Of a stretch of 5,928 nucleotides of DNA, positions 1 through 5,928 are shown piece after piece. A program made the translations under genes and the position numbers. The notes under the pieces are model-generated. The model made no database searches. It saw only the letters and a program-made list of their open reading frames with translations, and was not told where the DNA came from. Source of the stretch: an uncultured Eubacteriales bacterium (GTDB lineage Bacteria; Bacillota; Clostridia; Christensenellales; Aristaeellaceae); contig CALVPU010000191.1 in NCBI GenBank assembly GCA_944353735.1, positions 1 to 5,928 of the forward strand, in the 5' to 3' direction. How positions within the stretch are numbered: the first letter of the stretch is position 1; every line of letters begins with the position of its first letter.

Positions 1-194
1 GGCACGCCGCACATCGGCGCGCGCTCGCTCAGACCGCATTCCTTTCCCGTCAGCGTCAGGTCGAGCTCCTGAGAGACGAGCTTCGCGTCGTCGAAGAACA
101 TCTCGTAGAAGTCGCCCAGCCGAAAGAACAGGATCGTGTCCGGATACTGCTGCTTGATCTGCAGGTACTGCTGCATCATCGGGGACAACGCCAT
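1..194 (-). CDS. mutS: DNA mismatch repair protein MutS, N-terminal fragment (3' end of gene outside window)
   Basis: MutS recognises mismatched and small-loop DNA and recruits MutL to start mismatch repair in the cytoplasm. Only the first 64 codons and two bases of the next are present; the gene continues past position 1. The translated start MALSPMMQQYLQIKQQYPD leads into ILFFRLGDFYEMFFDDA, the conserved start of MutS domain I. Phe29 and Glu31 of its F-Y-E motif match the residues that in the family stack on and hydrogen-bond to the mismatched base. The fragment ends in ERAPMCGVP, another conserved stretch of domain I. The ATG at 194–192 is supported by GAGGTGAG at 208–201, six bases upstream. 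The gene follows the YmcA-like gene after 57 nt, as in the miaB–ymcA–mutS order of Bacillota, but without the cotE gene found between them in B. subtilis. Identification is firm; completeness of the gene cannot be judged. Confidence 0.95.
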   Translation of the reverse strand, partial: MALSPMMQQYLQIKQQYPDTILFFRLGDFYEMFFDDAKLVSQELDLTLTGKECGLSERAPMCGV

Positions 195-200
195 CGCAAT

Positions 201-208
201 CTCACCTC
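201..208 (-). promoter_or_regulatory. Ribosome binding site of mutS
   Basis: On the minus strand this reads GAGGTGAG and ends six bases before the ATG at 194–192. It fixes the mutS start. The surrounding 57-nt gap (251–195) holds no clear -35/-10 pair and no hairpin followed by a T-run, so mutS is probably read through from upstream. Confidence 0.75.
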
Positions 209-251
209 AACCGTCCGTCGTACGTTCGCGCCTGTATCGTGCCTTCGCGCC

Positions 252-644
252 TCAATGGCAGCCGGCGCACGAGGAGCAGTCGCCCGCGCAGTCGTCGGAA
301 TCCATTCGACCGGTGACGATGAACTGCAGCACCTGATTGACCTGATTGATCAGGTCGTTAAACTCGCTGCGCGCCTGCGTCAGGGCGACGATGTCGTCCA
401 TCATCTGCAGTTTTTCCTGAATGCCGTCCATCTCGTCGGACAGGCGCTTGAGCGCGCCGGGATCGGGGTTGGTCTGCTGCATCATTTCCTGAATGTTCGA
501 GCGGTGCTCGAGCATCTCGCCCATGAGCTGCGCCGCCTCCTGATTGCGCATCGCCTTGTCTTCGCATTCCTTCATCTTGCGGTACGCCTCGCTGGCGAGC
601 AGCGCCTCACCCAGCTCGCGGGTTTTGAGAAAGACATTGTCCAT
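252..644 (-). CDS. ymcA: YlbF/YmcA-family protein (RicA-like) with C-terminal cysteine cluster
   Basis: This is a 130-residue, mostly helical protein of the YlbF/YmcA (Com_YlbF) family. In B. subtilis, YmcA (RicA), YlbF (RicF) and YaaT (RicT) form a cytoplasmic Fe–S complex that promotes mRNA maturation by RNase Y and influences competence, sporulation and biofilm formation. The sequence shows long charged helices over about residues 1–112. A short tail follows with Cys119, Cys123, Cys126 and Cys129 (CX3CX2CX2C), plus a lone Cys27. The tail is a likely Fe–S ligand set; that is inference. Family membership comes from the sequence, while the choice of YmcA over YlbF rests on synteny, because miaB–ymcA–mutS is the B. 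subtilis order. The ATG overlaps the miaB stop by one base (TAATG), with a strong Shine-Dalgarno site seven bases upstream, which suggests translational coupling. The RicF and RicT partners are not in this window. The alternative is a YlbF paralogue of unknown role. Confidence 0.85.
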   Translation of the reverse strand: MDNVFLKTRELGEALLASEAYRKMKECEDKAMRNQEAAQLMGEMLEHRSNIQEMMQQTNPDPGALKRLSDEMDGIQEKLQMMDDIVALTQARSEFNDLINQVNQVLQFIVTGRMDSDDCAGDCSSCAGCH

Positions 645-2041
645 TATTTTTCCTCCTCGACAATCCTTCCGCGCAGCGTGTTGCGCCCCGCGGAGGTAAT
701 TTCCACCTCGACAAACCTGCCCACCAGCCCGGCGTCGCCGGGGAAGTTGACCATCAGCGCGCGCGGCGTGCGCCCGCCGATCCAGCCGGCGTCGCGTGCC
801 GATTGTCCCTCGACCAACACCGTTTCCCTGCGCCCGATCTGGTCGCGCAGAATCTGCGCCGTGATCTCATTCTGCCGCGCGATCAGCCGTTGAATGCGCT
901 GGGACTTGACCTCAGCAGGCGTGGCGTCCGGCATCTGCGCAGCGCGCGTGCCCTTGCGCGGCGAGAAGATGAACGTATACGCCGAATCAAAGCGCACCTC
1001 GTCGACCAGCGCCATCGTCTCCTCAAACTGCGCCTCGGTTTCGCCCGGAAAGCCGACGATGATGTCCGTCGTCAGACCAATGTCCGGACGCGCGGCGCGC
1101 AGACAACGCACGAGGTCGAAGTAGCGCTCGCGCCCGTAGCGCCGGTTCATCGCCCGCAGCACTTCGTCGCTGCCCGACTGTACGGGCAGGTGCAGGTGCG
1201 GCATCAAGTGCGGCAGCTCGGCATAGGCGGCGATCAGCTCGTCGGACAGGTCCTTGGGATGCGAGGTCATGAAGCGGATGCGCTCGATGCCCAGCCGGTC
1301 GAGCCGGCGCAGCAGGTTGGCGAACTCCGCGCCGCCGCCGCGATAGGAATTGACGTTCTGCCCCAGCAGCGTGATCTCGCGCACGCCGGCGTCGCGCAGG
1401 CGCAGGCACTCGTCGATCACGTCCTGGGGGTCGCGCGAGCGCTCGCGCCCGCGCACGTAGGGCACGATGCAGTACGTGCAGAAGTTGTTGCAGCCGTACA
1501 TGATGTTGACAAACGCGCTGTGCGCACCGCCGCGCGACTCGGGCAGGCCTTCGACGATCTCGCCCTCGGTGTCGAGCACCTCCACTACCGGCCTGCGCTC
1601 GCGCAGCGCGCGGCAGAGATTCTCCGGCAGGCGGTAGAGGTTGTGCGTGCCGTAAATGAGGTCGATGAAGGGATACCTGCTGCGCATCGCCTCCGCCATG
1701 CCCGGTTCCTGCGGCATGCATCCGCCGACGCAGATCATCAGCTCAGGGCGCGCCTTCTTCAGCTCCTTGAGCCAGATGACGTTGCCCAGCGCCTTGTTCT
1801 CGGCGTTTTCGCGCACGCAGCAGGTGTTATACAGGATCAGGTCTGCCTCTTCGCGCACCGGTTCGCGCCGCATGCCCATTTCCTCAAACATGCCGGCAAT
1901 CGTCTGTGAATCGCGCTCGTTCATCTGGCAGCCCATCGAAACGATGTGATAGCTCTGCGGCCTGTCGGGCATTTCCCGGACCAACCGCATGTATTCCCGC
2001 TGGCGAAGGATCTCGCTCTCGGGCACGCGCATTTCACGCAT
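644..2041 (-). CDS. miaB: tRNA-2-methylthio-N6-dimethylallyladenosine37 synthase MiaB
   Basis: MiaB is a radical SAM methylthiotransferase that converts N6-isopentenyl-A37 to the 2-methylthio derivative (ms2i6A) in tRNAs reading codons that start with U. The 465-residue product shows the three family parts. The N-terminal UPF0004 domain (about 30–135) carries Cys38, Cys74 and Cys108 for the auxiliary 4Fe-4S cluster; their spacing matches E. coli MiaB Cys10/46/80. The radical SAM domain (about 170–395) has Cys184, Cys188 and Cys191 in GCNNFCTYC, followed by the MiaB-type IVPYVRGRERSR. A TRAM-like RNA-binding domain spans about 398–463. GCQMNERDS favours MiaB over the relatives MtaB and RimO. 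About 28 residues precede the first domain compared with E. coli; an N-terminal extension is also seen in Bacillota MiaB proteins. The ATG at 2041 is preferred over the one at codon 4 because GAGGGGG sits seven bases before it. It starts 12 nt after the rng stop and overlaps ymcA by one base. All key residues are present. Confidence 0.96.
   Translation of the reverse strand: MREMRVPESEILRQREYMRLVREMPDRPQSYHIVSMGCQMNERDSQTIAGMFEEMGMRREPVREEADLILYNTCCVRENAENKALGNVIWLKELKKARPELMICVGGCMPQEPGMAEAMRSRYPFIDLIYGTHNLYRLPENLCRALRERRPVVEVLDTEGEIVEGLPESRGGAHSAFVNIMYGCNNFCTYCIVPYVRGRERSRDPQDVIDECLRLRDAGVREITLLGQNVNSYRGGGAEFANLLRRLDRLGIERIRFMTSHPKDLSDELIAAYAELPHLMPHLHLPVQSGSDEVLRAMNRRYGRERYFDLVRCLRAARPDIGLTTDIIVGFPGETEAQFEETMALVDEVRFDSAYTFIFSPRKGTRAAQMPDATPAEVKSQRIQRLIARQNEITAQILRDQIGRRETVLVEGQSARDAGWIGGRTPRALMVNFPGDAGLVGRFVEVEITSAGRNTLRGRIVEEEK
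652..658 (-). promoter_or_regulatory. Ribosome binding site of ymcA inside the end of miaB
   Basis: The minus strand reads GAGGAGG, then seven bases, then the ATG at 644–642. The site lies within the last codons of miaB, where it encodes part of the terminal Glu-Glu-Glu-Lys. Together with the one-base stop/start overlap this favours coupled translation of the two genes. Confidence 0.8.
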
Positions 2042-2048
2042 CCTCGCT

Positions 2049-2055
2049 CCCCCTC
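2049..2055 (-). promoter_or_regulatory. Ribosome binding site of miaB overlapping the rng stop codon
   Basis: The minus strand reads GAGGGGG, followed by seven bases and the ATG at 2041–2039. Its first two bases fall in the TGA stop of the RNase G gene (2056–2054). The spacing decides for the first of two nearby in-frame ATG codons. Confidence 0.7.
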
Positions 2056-3535
2056 ATTTCAATCGCCTCGCACCGTCGGGAAGCGACGTTCCCGCGGGCG
2101 AGATGCGGTATTCGCTCTCCGCCAGCCGCGCATCGGCGAAAGCGTAAGCCTGCGCGCCCTCCGGCGCGCCGATGGTGCCGAGCCAGCCGACCACCGGCGG
2201 CGCCGCCTCGATCAGCCACGCGGACTGCGCCTGCGCACGGCTGCGCGCCCAGACTTCGCGAATCGCGCGCCGCGCCGTGGTCTCGTAAGACGGAACGACG
2301 CCGCGCCCTCCGCACGCCGAACAGATGTGCATCAATTGCTTGGTCAGCGGTCGCCGCACCTTCTTGCGCGTCATCTCCATCAGCCCCAGTCCGGTAAAGC
2401 CGACGACGTTCGTGCGGTTGCGGTCCGCCGCCATCAGCTCGGTAACGAGCTTGAAAAGCGCGTCGCGGTCGGACTGGGATTCCATGTCGATGAAGTCGAT
2501 GACGATGATGCCGCCGACGTCGCGCAGCCGCAGCAGGCGGGCGATCTCCCGCGCTGCCTCGCAGTTGAGGCGAAACACCGTGTCGTCAAACGACTTGCCG
2601 CCGACAAACTTGCCCGTGTTGACGTCGATCACGGTCAGCGCCTCGGTCTCATCGATCACGATCGAGCCGCCGGACTTGAGCCAGATGTGCCGGCCCATGC
2701 GCCGGTCCGCCTGCGCGTCCACCCGATAGAGGTCAAACAGCGGCGTCTCGCCGGCATACGGCGCCACGCGGTCGGCAAACTTCGGCGCCAGCATGCGCGC
2801 ATAGCGCATCGCGCGCGCAAACAGCGCATCGCCGTCCACGCGCAGCGCCGCGACCGAATCGTCGAGCAAGTCGCGCACCGCGCGCAGCGCCAGATTGCCG
2901 TCCGAGTGGATGCGCCTGGGCGCGCGGGCGATTCGGGCGCGCGACTCGATCTCGCGCCACAGCGCGCACGCCGCCTCGTAGTCCGCCCGCAGCGTCCCGG
3001 CGTCCACGCCCTGCGCCGCCGTGCGCACGATCACGCCCATGCCGCTCTCGGCGACCATCGCGGAAGCAATTGCGTGCAGGCGCTCGCGTTCCGCGGGATC
3101 GGCGATCTTGCGCGAAATGCCGGCGTAGCTGACCGTCGGCAGCAGCACGGTCATGCGCCCGGGCACGGTGACATGGCTCGACACCCGGCAGCCCTTCGTG
3201 CCGCCCGGCTCCTTGACCACCTGCACCAAAAGTTCCTGCCCTGCGTGCAGCATCTTCTCGATCCGCGCCGAGCGCATCCGGTCCGCCCAATCCTCCGCCT
3301 CGCGGGGATCGACCGGAATGTCCCCGGCATAGAGAAAGGCGTTCTTGTCCAGGCCAATATCGACGAAGGCGGCGTTCATGCCCGGCAGCACGTTTTGCAC
3401 CCGACCGAGATAGAGGTTGCCGGAGAGATTCTCGTTCCCCGGGCGCTCGTAGTACAGCTCACAGAGCTTGTCGTCCTCGACGACGGCGAGTCTGGTCTGA
3501 CCCGCCACCGTCTCCAATAGCAATTCTCGCTTCAC
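2054..3535 (-). CDS. rng: Ribonuclease E/G family endoribonuclease (RNase G-like)
   Basis: This family makes endonucleolytic cuts in single-stranded, AU-rich RNA, with a preference for 5'-monophosphorylated ends, and acts in rRNA maturation and mRNA decay. The 493-residue product has RNase G size (E. coli RNase G, 489) and lacks the long disordered tail of RNase E. Visible parts, numbered from the GTG start, are an S1-like RNA-binding region (about 38–124, with NLYLGRVQNVLPGMNAAFVD), then the catalytic region with Asp304 and Asn306 in VIDVNTG and Asp347 in IVIDFIDM. The Zn-link Cys405 and Cys408 lie in CSACGGRG. These aspartates and cysteines fall one position after E. coli RNase E Asp303, Asp346, Cys404 and Cys407, so the enzyme should be active and able to form the Zn-linked dimer. 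I chose GTG at 3535 because GGAG lies eight bases upstream and MKRELLLETV resembles family starts. An in-frame ATG at 3553 would add six residues but has no clear Shine-Dalgarno site. It follows the DUF2344 gene by 24 nt (6 nt from the ATG). Confidence 0.93.
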   Translation of the reverse strand: MKRELLLETVAGQTRLAVVEDDKLCELYYERPGNENLSGNLYLGRVQNVLPGMNAAFVDIGLDKNAFLYAGDIPVDPREAEDWADRMRSARIEKMLHAGQELLVQVVKEPGGTKGCRVSSHVTVPGRMTVLLPTVSYAGISRKIADPAERERLHAIASAMVAESGMGVIVRTAAQGVDAGTLRADYEAACALWREIESRARIARAPRRIHSDGNLALRAVRDLLDDSVAALRVDGDALFARAMRYARMLAPKFADRVAPYAGETPLFDLYRVDAQADRRMGRHIWLKSGGSIVIDETEALTVIDVNTGKFVGGKSFDDTVFRLNCEAAREIARLLRLRDVGGIIVIDFIDMESQSDRDALFKLVTELMAADRNRTNVVGFTGLGLMEMTRKKVRRPLTKQLMHICSACGGRGVVPSYETTARRAIREVWARSRAQAQSAWLIEAAPPVVGWLGTIGAPEGAQAYAFADARLAESEYRISPAGTSLPDGARRLK

Positions 3536-3543
3536 TGCGGTTT

Positions 3544-3547
3544 CTCC
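3544..3547 (-). promoter_or_regulatory. Probable ribosome binding site of rng (supports GTG start)
   Basis: The minus strand reads GGAG (TGGAG with the preceding base), eight bases before the GTG at 3535–3533. The competing ATG at 3553–3551 has only a weak GACGG-like stretch upstream. The choice between the two starts is a judgement, not a certainty. Confidence 0.5.
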
Positions 3548-3559
3548 ATCCATCGTCCG

Positions 3560-4228
3560 TCACAGCGACATCAGCGGCGCGAGCGCGCCCGCGCCGTCCG
3601 TGCCCAGCAGGCATATCCGGTGGATGCGCATTTCGGGAACCTCCACGCCGGCAAGCCCGGCGAGCGTCTGCACCAGCAGATCGGGCTTGAGCGCATCCCG
3701 CTCGGTCAGCGCAAGCCGCGCATGCAGCTCTGCGCCTTCGCGCGCCAATTCGAGCGCCAGCGGGCGCACGTCCACCTCGCGCTCGCCGGACTTCGTCCTG
3801 CGCAGCGCCATGACCTGTCCGCGGGAAAGAAACGCTTCCACCGCTGCCAGCGTCGCGTCCGCGCCGTCTCCGGACAGCGCGATGCGATAGTCCGCCGCGC
3901 ACACCAGCGCCATCGGCGCAAGGTGGCGGTCGTCGACCATGCGCACCTCGTACACCGGCAGATCCTCCGGCAGCGCCGCGCGGAACGCCTCTTCCGTGCG
4001 GGCGCGGCCCATCGGCGCGGCGAGGGCGAAATCGAGCACTTCGTACTCGCTCGTCCAGCCCAGCGCCAGCGCCGACGCAAACGACATCACCGGATGCGGA
4101 TTAAACCCCTGCGTGTAGCGTATCGGCAGCCCCGTGCGGTTCAACGCGCGCTGGAAAAAGCGCTGCAGGTCGAGGTGCGAGATAAACCTGAGCCTCGGCT
4201 GCTTGCCGAATCGGATCATCGCCCGCAT
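3560..4228 (-). CDS. TIGR03936 / DUF2344 family protein, partner of the upstream radical SAM protein
   Basis: This 222-residue protein belongs to the DUF2344 (TIGR03936) family. The start MRAMIRFGKQPRLRFISHLD, continuing to about residue 48 (LQRFFQRALNR, then YTQGFNPHP), is the family signature. Its biochemical role is not known to me. In many Bacillota and some other bacteria it sits next to, or is fused to, a TIGR03960-type radical SAM protein, as here. No signal peptide or membrane segment is visible, so it should be cytoplasmic. It has only two cysteines (Cys110, Cys206) and no obvious metal-binding cluster. The reading frame is open further upstream to 4318, but those 30 codons overlap the radical SAM gene and do not look like the family. 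The ATG at 4228 has GAGGAGG seven bases upstream; an ATG at 4219 (ATGA overlap with the upstream stop) is possible but spaced too far from that site. The 13-nt overlap and the short gap to rng suggest co-expression with both neighbours. Confidence 0.9.
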   Translation of the reverse strand: MRAMIRFGKQPRLRFISHLDLQRFFQRALNRTGLPIRYTQGFNPHPVMSFASALALGWTSEYEVLDFALAAPMGRARTEEAFRAALPEDLPVYEVRMVDDRHLAPMALVCAADYRIALSGDGADATLAAVEAFLSRGQVMALRRTKSGEREVDVRPLALELAREGAELHARLALTERDALKPDLLVQTLAGLAGVEVPEMRIHRICLLGTDGAGALAPLMSL

Positions 4229-5928
4229 GCCTTCGCCTCCTCGTAGCGGTTCACGCCGCAGCCGGCGCAGCCCCTGCGGCAGTCGGGCGTGGTCTCGCCG
4301 CGCGCCGCCTTCTGCCACTCGCGGGCAAGAAACGCCTTAGTCACACCGCAGTCGAGGTGATCCCACGGGAAGACCTCGTCCAGCGGGCGCTCGCGCAGCG
4401 CGTAGAAGTCCGGCTTGAGTCCGGTTTCATCAAACGCCCGAAGCCAGAGGTCTCCGCGGAACTGGTCCGACCAGCCGTCGAAGCGGCAGCCCAGACGATA
4501 GGCGCGCTCGAGCGCGTCCGCCAGCCGCCGGTCGCCGCGGGCAAACACCGCCTCGATGTAGCTGACGTCCGGCGCGTGGTACTTGAAGTCCACGCCCTTG
4601 ACCGTGCGCAGCGCGTCGCGCAGCAGTTTCTGGCGGCGGACGACCGTCTCCGCGTCGAGCTGCGCTGCCCACTGAAAGGGCGTAAAGTTCTTGGGCACGA
4701 ACACCGAGGCGCTGACCGTGATTCGCAGGCCCGGTGCACGCCGCTCCTTGGGCACGGAAAAATAGCATCGCCGCACCTGCCGCGCCAGCTCCGCGATGGC
4801 GAGCACATCCTCGTCGGTCTCCGTCGGCAGGCCGATCATGAAGTAGAGCTTGACCGCCGACCAGCCCTGCTCGAAGGCGTCGGTCACCGAGCGGATCAGA
4901 TCTTCCTCGGTCACGCCCTTGTTGATGACGTCGCGCAGCCGCTGCGTGCCCGCCTCAGGCGCGAGGGTCAGCGCGGTCTTTTTGACCTTCTGCGTGGCGC
5001 GCAGCGTCTCGGTCAGCACGTTGTCGATGCGCTGCGAGGGCAGCGAGATGCGCACGCGCCGCGAGGCGAAGCGCTCGACCATCGCCCGCGCCAGCTCCGG
5101 CAGGCAGGAGTAGTCGCCGCTGGAAAGGCTCATCAGCGAGATCTCGTCGTAGCCGGTGGCGTCGACCAGTTTCCGCGCCAGTTCCATCAGCCGCTCGGGG
5201 CTGCGCTCGCGCACGGGCCGATAGATCATGCCCGCCTGACAGAAGCGACAGCCGCGCGTGCAGCCGCGGAAGATCTCCAACATGATGCGGTTGTGCACAA
5301 CCTCGCCGTAGGGCACGATCAGCTTGTCCGGATATTCGGCGGCGTTCAGGTCGGCGACCATCGCCTTGCGCACGACCTCCGGCACGCCGCTGCCCGGCTT
5401 CGGCGCCACGCGCGCCACGGTGCCGTCGGCGTTGTAGTCCACGTCGTACAGCGACGGCACGTAGATGCCGCGGATCTTCGACGCCGCGTGCAGAAACGCC
5501 TCGCGCGGCGCGCCGGCCGCCTTCCACGCCTTGTAGCAGTCGATGACCTCGAGCGTCTCGACCTCTCCGTCGCCGAGCGCGACCAGATCGACAAACGGCG
5601 CCAGCGGTTCGGGATTGAACGCGCAGGGACCGCCGGCAATCACGAACGGGCCTTCCCTGCGGTCGGCGGCGCGCAGCGGCAGTCCCGCCAGATCGAGCGC
5701 GTCGAGCACGTTGGTGAAGCTCATCTCGTACTGCAGGGTCACGCCCAGCAGGTCGAATTCCACCACGGGCGTGCGCGACTCCAGCGAAAACAGCGGCACT
5801 CCGGCGGCCCGCATGGCGTCCGCCATGTCGACCCACGGCGAAAACACGCGCTCGCACCACGCATCCGCGCGGCGGTTAATCGCGTGGTAGAGGATTTTCA
5901 TGCCCAGGTGCGACATGCCGACCTCGTA
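4216..5928 (-). CDS. TIGR03960 family B12-binding-domain/radical SAM protein (N-terminus outside window)
   Basis: The frame is open to the window edge: codons for Tyr-Glu-Val-Gly precede the Met at 5916, giving YEVGMSHLGMKILYH. This is an internal family motif, so the ATG at 5916 is not the true start and the N-terminal few dozen residues are missing. Counted from that Met, 566 residues follow. Residues 1–130 resemble the cobalamin-binding-like domain of B12/radical SAM proteins; I do not see a clear cobalamin-ligand DXHXXG motif in the visible part. The radical SAM motif is Cys219, Cys223, Cys226 (RGCTRGCRFCQAG), followed by LMSLSSGDYS, TLAPEAGTQRLR and LYFMIGLPTE, typical of the fold. The C-terminus holds PWDHLDCGV and a cysteine cluster (Cys546, Cys550, Cys553, Cys564) that could bind a second Fe–S cluster. 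The enzyme probably performs SAM-dependent radical chemistry; the substrate is unknown. Its DUF2344 partner overlaps it by 13 nt. Confidence 0.92.
   Translation of the reverse strand, partial: YEVGMSHLGMKILYHAINRRADAWCERVFSPWVDMADAMRAAGVPLFSLESRTPVVEFDLLGVTLQYEMSFTNVLDALDLAGLPLRAADRREGPFVIAGGPCAFNPEPLAPFVDLVALGDGEVETLEVIDCYKAWKAAGAPREAFLHAASKIRGIYVPSLYDVDYNADGTVARVAPKPGSGVPEVVRKAMVADLNAAEYPDKLIVPYGEVVHNRIMLEIFRGCTRGCRFCQAGMIYRPVRERSPERLMELARKLVDATGYDEISLMSLSSGDYSCLPELARAMVERFASRRVRISLPSQRIDNVLTETLRATQKVKKTALTLAPEAGTQRLRDVINKGVTEEDLIRSVTDAFEQGWSAVKLYFMIGLPTETDEDVLAIAELARQVRRCYFSVPKERRAPGLRITVSASVFVPKNFTPFQWAAQLDAETVVRRQKLLRDALRTVKGVDFKYHAPDVSYIEAVFARGDRRLADALERAYRLGCRFDGWSDQFRGDLWLRAFDETGLKPDFYALRERPLDEVFPWDHLDCGVTKAFLAREWQKAARGETTPDCRRGCAGCGVNRYEEAKACGR
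4236..4242 (-). promoter_or_regulatory. Ribosome binding site of the DUF2344 gene inside the radical SAM gene
   Basis: The minus strand reads GAGGAGG, with seven bases to the ATG at 4228–4226. It lies within the last codons of the upstream radical SAM gene and encodes part of its YEEAKA stretch. It decides the DUF2344 start against both the longer open frame and the ATG at 4219. Confidence 0.75.

Noticed and set aside
136..336. Small plus-strand frame of 66 codons near mutS
   Set aside because: It runs antisense across the start of mutS, the intergenic gap and the end of the YmcA-like gene. It has no clear ribosome binding site or family resemblance.
803..1909. 368-codon open frame on the plus strand opposite miaB
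   Set aside because: It is antisense to a complete miaB and has a low-complexity Arg/Ala/Val/His composition. It is a by-product of high GC at third codon positions.
1946..3520. 524-codon open frame on the plus strand opposite rng
   Set aside because: It lies antisense to a convincing RNase G gene with all catalytic residues. Its product is rich in Arg, His and Ala with no recognisable motif, as expected from reading GC-rich codons backwards.
3620..4246. 208-codon plus-strand frame opposite the DUF2344 gene
   Set aside because: The minus-strand frame encodes a recognisable DUF2344 protein with a strong ribosome binding site; the plus-strand product is Arg/His-rich and matches no family I know.
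4229..4318. 30-codon upstream extension of the DUF2344 frame
   Set aside because: It overlaps the end of the radical SAM gene, has a composition unlike the family, and the strong GAGGAGG site points to the ATG at 4228.
4955..5860. 301-codon minus-strand frame inside the radical SAM gene
   Set aside because: It overlaps the radical SAM coding frame in another phase and is Arg/Ala/Gly-rich with no domain signature. The radical SAM frame carries all family motifs without a break.
5914..5916. ATG at 5916 as the true start of the radical SAM gene
   Set aside because: The frame stays open to the window edge and the preceding codons give YEVG, part of the conserved YEVGMSHLG motif, so this Met is internal.

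Overview
The window is GC-rich and reads as chromosomal core DNA. All six supported genes lie on the minus strand, so transcription runs from high to low coordinates. Gene content and order point to a high-GC Bacillota, most likely of the class Clostridia. The evidence is a TIGR03960-type radical SAM protein followed by a DUF2344 protein and an RNase E/G, and a miaB–ymcA–mutS run like that of Bacillus subtilis but without cotE, which fits a lineage outside Bacillus. I cannot name a genus from the sequence.

In transcription order the layout is as follows. (1) 5928–4216: a radical SAM protein of the TIGR03960 type, whose N-terminus lies outside the window. (2) 4228–3560: its DUF2344/TIGR03936 partner, overlapping it by 13 nt. 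(3) 3535 (or 3553)–2054: ribonuclease E/G. (4) 2041–644: the tRNA methylthiotransferase MiaB. (5) 644–252: a YlbF/YmcA-family protein with a C-terminal cysteine cluster. (6) 194–1: the first 64 codons of MutS, which runs off the window. Gaps are at most 57 nt, two junctions overlap, and I see no terminator or convincing promoter, so the whole window looks like one operon or part of one. The promoter would be upstream of position 5928.

Most of the genes concern RNA metabolism. RNase G cleaves RNA, MiaB modifies A37 of tRNAs reading UNN codons, and YmcA (RicA) in B. subtilis belongs to an Fe–S complex that works with RNase Y. The TIGR03960/DUF2344 pair has no function I can assign, but its position just upstream of RNase G suggests an RNA- or ribosome-linked role. 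MutS begins the DNA mismatch-repair segment that usually follows. At least three of the six products are expected or suspected to carry Fe–S clusters.

I found no RNA gene, mobile element, CRISPR array or foreign-looking segment. The most interesting points are the uncharacterised radical SAM/DUF2344 pair, the cysteine-rich tails of two proteins, and the joining of the rng cluster directly to the miaB–mutS cluster.
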